Assembly (NCBI GenBank): GCA_025331445.1
Contig: JAIWNE010000005.1
Location: forward strand, 640,696 to 704,695
Direction: 5' to 3'
DNA length: 64,000 bases
Origin: Blakeslea trispora
Lineage: Eukaryota; Mucoromycota; Mucoromycetes; Mucorales; Choanephoraceae
Position numbers and translations under genes: made by a program. The notes under the pieces were generated by a model. The model did no database searches, had not been told where the DNA came from, and was given only the letters and a program-made list of their open reading frames with translations. Within the stretch, counting starts at the first letter, position 1. Each line of letters opens with the position of its first letter. Of the stretch, positions 57,715 through 64,000 are shown in pieces.

Positions 57715-60700
57715 ACGACATTTACTAAAGTTACAGAATAAAAGAAGTTGTTATTATTTTTCAAAAGGAACGAGCCATTGCGGCGTAGCAGATTATAATA
57801 TATGTAAAAGGAGATAAAGAAAAAAGAGGGAAATTCGCATTACAAGATCGATGCAATCTAATATCAGCATCATACGTGTCAGATGTCATTTAGTTTAGCT
57901 AGCTCGCGAGAAGAACATGTTTCATTACGATCACATCAAACTAGCTCTTGACGTGGACAAAAAAAACCCCTTTGGCATTAGAAACTAAAAATCAAGTAGG
58001 CATGAAAAAGAAAGGCAGCTTCTGCTTGCTTCAATTTTCTACTTTTCGAATTTTTCTTATTCTCAAATGAATGAACTCACCACATATATGTGAAACAGCA
58101 AAGTATTGTTTGGGCTCAATCAATAGGCATGATGGAATACATGTCTTTCTTCCAAGCAACCTCTTCTTTGTATATCATTCAAGCATCCGCTATTGATCTG
58201 AACAAACATTAGCAATAGCTCATAGTATATTGAGTAGCTGTGCTACCTTTATATTCATTACAGTCATTGTTATTAAAAAAATGGGATCAAAGAAAGAAGA
58301 AAAGGGCGGAGGATTGTTTTTCATTAAATGGATTACTTATATTACTGATTGATATACTTTCTGTGCACAAGCTATCTGGGCCTTGTTCTCTCCCAATTAG
58401 TTCATAGTGTGAAGAGAAAGAAGAAGAAAAGGAAAAGAGAGCATTCTGATGTATTGATATCTTTTTGTTAACAACAACAAAAACCAACACAACCATATGA
58501 CAAATATATTTATACAGTATCGCTATTGTTTTTTCTTCTTCTTTTTTTTTTTTTATTTCAATAATTGATCCTCTCTTATGTGGTTTTCCGGCTTGATTTG
58601 ACACCATATACTAGTCAATTTCAAGGAGCATGTGGTCAACATCTTTATGACGAACATTAGACAAAGCTCTGTCCATTCCATCTCAAAATAACTTGAAGAT
58701 ATAGTCCACAAGCATCTAAACACGTTTATGTGTAAAGCTTTTTGTAAGCTTCTGTTTTATTTTAGCATTTCAATTCTAGGGATACTATAAAGAGAAAGAG
58801 AAACACGGACGTACAAAAATAAGGTTATGGTACGGAGCAGACTGGCATAAATCTATTCCTGGACTTGCTTCTGGCTAATGCTCCATTGTATACGATACGT
58901 GACCCCCCCCCTTTTTTTTTTCCTTTGCAATCACATATTCCGGTATTTGTGGTCAAGCCTAAATGTCCAAACTATAAGGTATTATTTTTGGCTACAATGG
59001 AAGGTAGAAAGGATGACGAAGGAGTGAAACATCAAAGAGACAAAAAGAGAAGCAAACATTGTCGTTGTTAGTACTACAGAGATTTGCTTATCCGAGCTCA
59101 AGCATTGTTTTACATTCTTTTTTTGTTCACAAGGTTCTGGCTTTAGTGCGAACCAACAAATGATGAAATAGTCACTAAAATATCATGAACATATGGTAAT
59201 TCATACTTTTAGGCAACAGGTAAGGGATAACTTCAAACTTGAAGTGAACAAGTTTCATGACATTACTGTTGTTTAGTTTGCAGCAACGTTTTCATCATTA
59301 AATCGGGTGTTTAGTTGATGGCGTAAAAATTTTGGCTTTTTCTCTTTTTGGATAACCAAAAGTCTTTTTTTCTTTCTTTCTTTTTCTTCTGTGTACTCAT
59401 AATAAAGTGACACTATTAAAAAGAAAACGAAGCATCTAGAAATCAGTGCTCACTAAGTACTTGATTAAGTTTGGTCTTGTTGTTCAAAAAATGCAAATTC
59501 GATGGAAGCCGGTAGAATATTTCTTTGAGTCTAACCTTAGAATCATGATTGCATCACTCAAACAATTGATATAGAGTCTATTATCGACTGTTTGTTGATT
59601 ATACCTTTTTTGTGGTAAAAGGTTTTTATCACAAGTTTGTTACTCGGCAAAAAGCCGAGATGTTTAAATGACTCTCCTTGACAATTCTTTTTTTCTTCAG
59701 GTTAGAGTTTTTTTTCTTGAGGAAAAAAAAAGGCAAAGTGATGGGAATGCTTTTCTTTTTCTTGGGACTAAAAAGCTGCTTACTCGAATTGATTTATATA
59801 AGTAACAAAACTTGAAAGTTCTAACAAAATTGAAAGCTTTAAAGAAAGAAAAAACTTTAGAAACCACAACTTGACTGCAAATTAAATTTTTAATGGATTT
59901 TTCGTAAAGTTGAAAACTTTTAGAAATTTTCGAGTTACGCGCTCTATGTCAAATTACAGGTCCTTTGCGCTTTGTATTTTTTCTACGCTATGACCTGTGC
60001 CGAATGAGTTGCCAGAATAAGCAGTACTGTCCTAGTACCCAATCTTCAGTTTGTTGGTTTCTCACCAATGTTGAAGAGGGTCGGTTGAGTCGCAAATATT
60101 ATACACCAAATTAAAATGAAAAGCAAATAACTAAACGCTTCAAAATAAAAAAAGAAAATTGCAGCAAAAAAATAAGCTTTTCTGTATGACCAATGTAACA
60201 AAAACAATGCTTCATCTTTTTTTTTTGAATAGCAAAAGTTAATAGTATGTCTAAAACTGAGTTTAGCTTCAATGCTGCGTATGTATGTATTGTACAAAAA
60301 GAAACTTATGAACAATTTAATTAAATACATATGCAAATATGCAAAGTTTGGTTAAAAGAAGAAAAAAATTGATATCAGATTCTGTTAAAAGATATTGACC
60401 AACAAAGCGATTACTACTGCAAAAGGCAATTTATCTTTGTGTCCGAAAGTACAACAGACACTTATAGCTTAATGTACACCATACAGGCATAACAGTACTT
60501 TCCACTTCTTCCATTTCTTTTATTGTCGTTGTTGTTATTATCTAGCCGCTTGTACGCTTTTTGTTATTATTACTGTCTTTGATGCGCATGACATTCATTT
60601 ATTATCATATGTATCTCATGAAAGAACCTGTATTTTCTTGATTTAGTACGGTCATAATAAAATGTTAGACATCAAAACGTAATAAAACTCATACAATGAG

Positions 60701-61151
60701 ACTGACGTCAACTTAGAAAAAAAAAGTGTTGGTACGCATGGGGCTTTTTATAAATAAAGAAGAGGGAAAAAAGATAAAGGCCCACAAGAACCAAGAAACA
60801 ATCATTGATCTAATCAGAAAAAATGCTACTTTGGTTTGTACAACTCTCTCTGAACAGGTTACACGTTCTTTTTCTCTTTTTTGTACTTAGCCTTGATAAA
60901 TTCCGATCCGGACAACACAAAATCATCGATACGTCAGTGTTTGATACTTGTGTGAGGGTCTTTTTTTTAGTCTGTTCAGCATTATCAAATACGGGAAAAT
61001 GATGTGATGATCCGCTTAAAAAAAAAAGAAGGTTACAGGCTCATGTATATAAACAAATTTGAAAGCCATTCATCCCCTTTTTCCTTCTCTCTCTTCTTTT
61101 CTTTTTCATTCTTGACTATTTTGTTTTCTTTTCAACATTGGATTAGACAAC
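57715..61151. other. 3.4-kb gene-free interval
   Basis: No supportable gene. Contains homopolymers (a C9 next to T10 at about 58903-58921), a stem-loop CTCGGC-AAAAA-GCCGAG (59643-59659), T-rich leaders near 61075-61130 ahead of the RhoGEF gene, and short frames of no known family. AT content is very high at 59.8-60.4 kb. Confidence 0.5.
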
Positions 61152-62562
61152 ATGCCACCTCTTGAATATCCTATTACATTTGAAGAAATTGAAGCAAAAG
61201 AATGGGCCTCTCATACCCTGAGCGATATATTGACAGATATAGCACCAGTTTCATTTGAGCCTTACGTATCTGAGATGCCTATCGATGAACATTTGGACCA
61301 TCAATTGATATTACCTCAAAAGCCTGCTCAGACCACAAGCAATGACCTGAAGCGGTCATTTTCATTTTTGGAGACTGGTCTCTTCCGCCATTACTACCGC
61401 GAAAAAGAAGTTAGGAACTCCCGCCGATCTCAAAGTACAATCATTCCACCTACGACCAACACACTTGTCACGCCAATTCATAGATTGCTTCCTCGATCTT
61501 CTATATCAGGCCGCATTCGACAACGCATAGATCGCTTAGGCTCTGTGAAACAACAGCTACCAAACACATCTGATATATTTCACGACTTTTATACTTATCA
61601 TAAGCAATCAGTTAAAGAACAAAAAGGCGTTGCCTTATGGAAAGAGATGTATACAGCTTATCTAGCCCAGCCATCTCAAGAGTTGACTTTTGTGGAGGTA
61701 AACAGAATGCTATGTGTTTCTCAAATCTATTTATACTCATGCAGTTTAATTTGTGTCTACATATAGTCAAAAAGATCAATTCAGCTATCTAAATTCATCA
61801 TGAACGAGTTGTTGACAACTGAAGAAACCTATTTAGATCATCTATTGATAGTTCAACATGTGAGTTGATTGCATGCTCATCATTTTTTTTGGTAATTGAC
61901 TGTCTTTATTTCAACAGTACTATCAAAACCCTTTGTTGGAAGCTGCCACAGCAAAGAAAAAGCCCCTGGTGAATTTGAAAGATGTGCAAATCATTTTTGC
62001 GTATATACCACAGCTCATAAGTTTATCAACCACCTTAGTTGAACGACTTCGCAGTACGATTGAGAATTACCTTGATTACGACGAGAATAGAAACGAAATT
62101 GCGATTGGACAGACATTTTGTGATCTTGAGAAATACTTTGATATTTACATTTATTATGCAGCCAATTTTTCAAAATCCAAAAAACACCTAGCCAAAGCAA
62201 GTTCAAGTATTATCTATCGCCAATTAGTGCAGGTAAAGGCTGTATAGCAATTTAAGGAGTATACTCTTCAGAAAGAAGGAGAAAGACTTACAAAAAATGG
62301 CAATTTAGGATTCAATGCAACAAAAAAAGACAAATCGACTCTTGCTCTCAGATTATATGATTGCACCTATTCAACGTATTACGCGTTATTGCCTTTTACT
62401 GAAAGGTAAGTTATTTCTATATCGATTTTGAAAACCAAAAGACTTAGTTCATGTCTAGACCTTGAAAGACATATGGATCATTCATATCAAGACTATGTAC
62501 ATATTAACAAAGCATTAAAGTGTTTGTCAGCACTTGCATATGCTATGAATGCCATTCAATAA
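61152..62562 (+). CDS. RhoGEF (DH-domain) protein without PH domain
   Basis: Likely guanine-nucleotide exchange factor for a Rho/Cdc42-type GTPase. Five exons: 61152-61697, 61767-61859, 61918-62232, 62309-62405, 62459-62562, total 1,155 nt and 384 residues. The first ~195 residues are a non-conserved region with Arg/Ser-rich stretches. The DH domain runs from about 195 to the end: FIMNELLTTEETYLDHLL (conserved region 1), NLKDVQIIFAYIPQLISL, and LLLSDYMIAPIQRITRYCLL (the signature helix). The protein ends about 35 residues after that signature (MNAIQ, stop), so no PH domain follows. The start at 61152 follows a pyrimidine-rich leader and is the first ATG. Confidence 0.85.
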
Positions 62563-63957
62563 TAACACTAATCATTTTTTCCCTATCCTTTATTCCCTAC
62601 TTCATTACAACTATATGTAAATATCTCATTGACATTACTCTTTAACTTATATATTCGTCATTTTCTTTACCATCATTTAGTCATCTTATGCCCATTCCTA
62701 CACACATCTATTATGTAAATAAATAATAATAATAGCTAAATGCTTTATTTCCCTTTCATTTGCAGAAAATAAGAAACGTATTCTCTTTTCAGAAGGCAAT
62801 GAAAAAAAGGGGGGAGCAGGGTCTTCATGCTAATATATGCGGCTATACAGTGATAGACTGATAAAGTAAGATAATGCTAAACAGTAAGTATGTGCACACA
62901 TTCATATGCAACCAATCTAAATGTGAAAATCTTAATACGAAAGCAGTAGGTGATCATATCTATCTCATTTTTCTTTAAAAGAAAATATACAGAAAGCAAA
63001 ACTTCACTCATTTCCGAAAAAAAAAGAGAAGATAAAGATTGCATATGAATAGAACAAGGGTTGTGCAATCTTTAAGAGAAAACTATTATTCGTTCAAGTA
63101 TGCATGTGAACTTGAGTTAGCACACAGGCAAATTTTGCAAATATCCTACCCAAATACACATCATGCCAACTACCAAAAAAAAAGATTCAAGAGGGCCAAT
63201 AGATGATAAGTTGAACACTCTGCAAGCAAATAAAAAGTGGCGCCCTTCCTTTTCAATGACATAGTTTGCTTAATGCTCTCAAATCCGATTTATCAAGTAG
63301 ACTGTCTTGATTGAAGCAAGAAAGCATCTTGCATTTTAGCCTTCAATTTTCTTGAACTGACACTTGTGATAAGCCAACAACAGTTAGGCGGAAACAACAA
63401 AGTAAATTTATAACAGATCTAGATTGACTTGGAAAGTAGTGGTTGAAGACTTGTATACCACATCAAGACCATTTTAAGCTCATCTCTTCTTTTTAAGGTG
63501 TGTAAGCGTTGCATAATTCAATATTCAGGCCCAGAAGTACCTGTATATGATTGGCTAATCAAATGCATTTGATAGTACCCTCCTCTTGAGTCGCGAACTA
63601 AATTTTTCAAACATCACCTACTCGAAAATTAGACACGAAAGGCAAGAAGAATCTAATGAATGGAGATGAACAGATCTACTAAGAACCAACAGAATGATAT
63701 CGTATTTTAAGCCCATTATACTTAGTTGACTTTTGCAATCAACCGTGTTTCAAACAATGAGGATAGGGGGACTCACTCCAAAAAAAAAAGACAGGTTGAA
63801 AATATCTTACTACAGCCATTTTCTTAAGCTCATAATGCAATCAATCTCTTAAGACAGTTTATATAGAAACATAGGCTTGCTCTGTCTCACGCATGCTTCG
63901 ATATACAGTAGTTTTATTGTGATAAGATAAGGGAGGGGGGAATATGATGATAGCTTG
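62563..63957. other. intergenic, no gene seen
   Basis: 3' UTR of the RhoGEF gene and AT-rich sequence with short frames. TACAGTAGTTTT at about 63904 resembles the left end of the pogo-like repeat family but lacks a partner. Confidence 0.5.
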
Positions 63958-64000
63958 TTATGCTTTCATAGGAGTTTCTGCTGCAACAGGCAAGCCAAAT
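63958..64000 (-). CDS. possible C-terminal end of a gene running off the window
   Basis: On the minus strand a short open frame ends in VAAETPMKA and a TAA. An AATAAA signal lies about 40 nt further downstream, the arrangement expected at the 3' end of a gene. Only 13 codons are inside the window, so the product cannot be named, and this could be chance. Confidence 0.3.
   Translation of the reverse strand, partial: FGLPVAAETPMKA

Noticed and set aside
1..64000. CRISPR arrays, operons and bacterial-type ribosome-binding sites
   Set aside because: No regularly spaced repeats were seen. Gene structure is eukaryotic with spliceosomal introns.

Overview
The window looks like nuclear DNA of a Mucoromycota fungus, most likely a Mucorales species (Mucor/Parasitella-like). 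It is AT-rich with long A/T homopolymers. Genes carry many short (about 45-85 nt) GT-AG introns with CTAAC-like branch sites. The conserved genes are of fungal type (Psf1, an Ecl1-family protein, the Mrx19/YDL183C family, a POS5-like NADH kinase), and the mobile elements belong to classes abundant in this phylum. Exon joins were worked out by hand from splice signals and conserved reading frames. For the main genes the summed exon lengths are exact multiples of three.

Layout. 1-3.2 kb: no recognisable gene. 3.2-12.0 kb: a transposon island. It holds a TA-flanked Tc1/mariner-like element split by a 552-bp solo LTR with a 5-bp target duplication, a degenerate retroelement integrase fragment, and a Helitron Rep-helicase gene whose reading frame can be followed across at least six exons. 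13.7-20.3 kb: housekeeping block (ribosomal protein eS6, eIF4E, ribosomal protein eS7, a Ras GTPase). 21.4-25.1 kb: an Ecl1-family zinc-motif protein, a mitochondrial K+/H+ exchange-related protein and an unknown protein. 26.3-35.2 kb: Sec13, a GT37-like glycosyltransferase, a mitochondrial-type NAD(H) kinase, a SAP30BP/HCNGP-like protein and a SUN-domain (SLP1/OPT type) protein. The last three lie head-to-tail on the minus strand with gaps of only 137 and 62 bp. The kinase and the glycosyltransferase converge with stop codons 5 bp apart. 37.5-41.8 kb: GINS subunit Psf1, a Tim17-family complex I subunit and a ten-exon cytochrome P450. 43.3-47.4 kb: a two-exon gene for about 1,362 residues whose C-terminal part is a Fanzor/TnpB-type RuvC nuclease. 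49.1-57.7 kb: splicing factor SF3B1, an unknown coiled-coil/acidic protein and the complex I 49-kDa subunit. 61.1-62.6 kb: a short RhoGEF with no PH domain.

Functional themes. Two complex I subunits, a P450 and an NAD(H) kinase concern redox metabolism. SF3B1 and SAP30BP are splicing factors. Sec13, the glycosyltransferase and the SUN protein act in the secretory or ER/nuclear membrane system. Ras and RhoGEF are small-GTPase signalling. These are dispersed single genes and not a cluster. The most unusual contents are the Fanzor-like gene with its long uncharacterised N-terminal half, the nested transposon island, and a small family of pogo-like inverted-repeat elements (at 15.65, 22.74 and 25.80 kb) that to my knowledge is unnamed.
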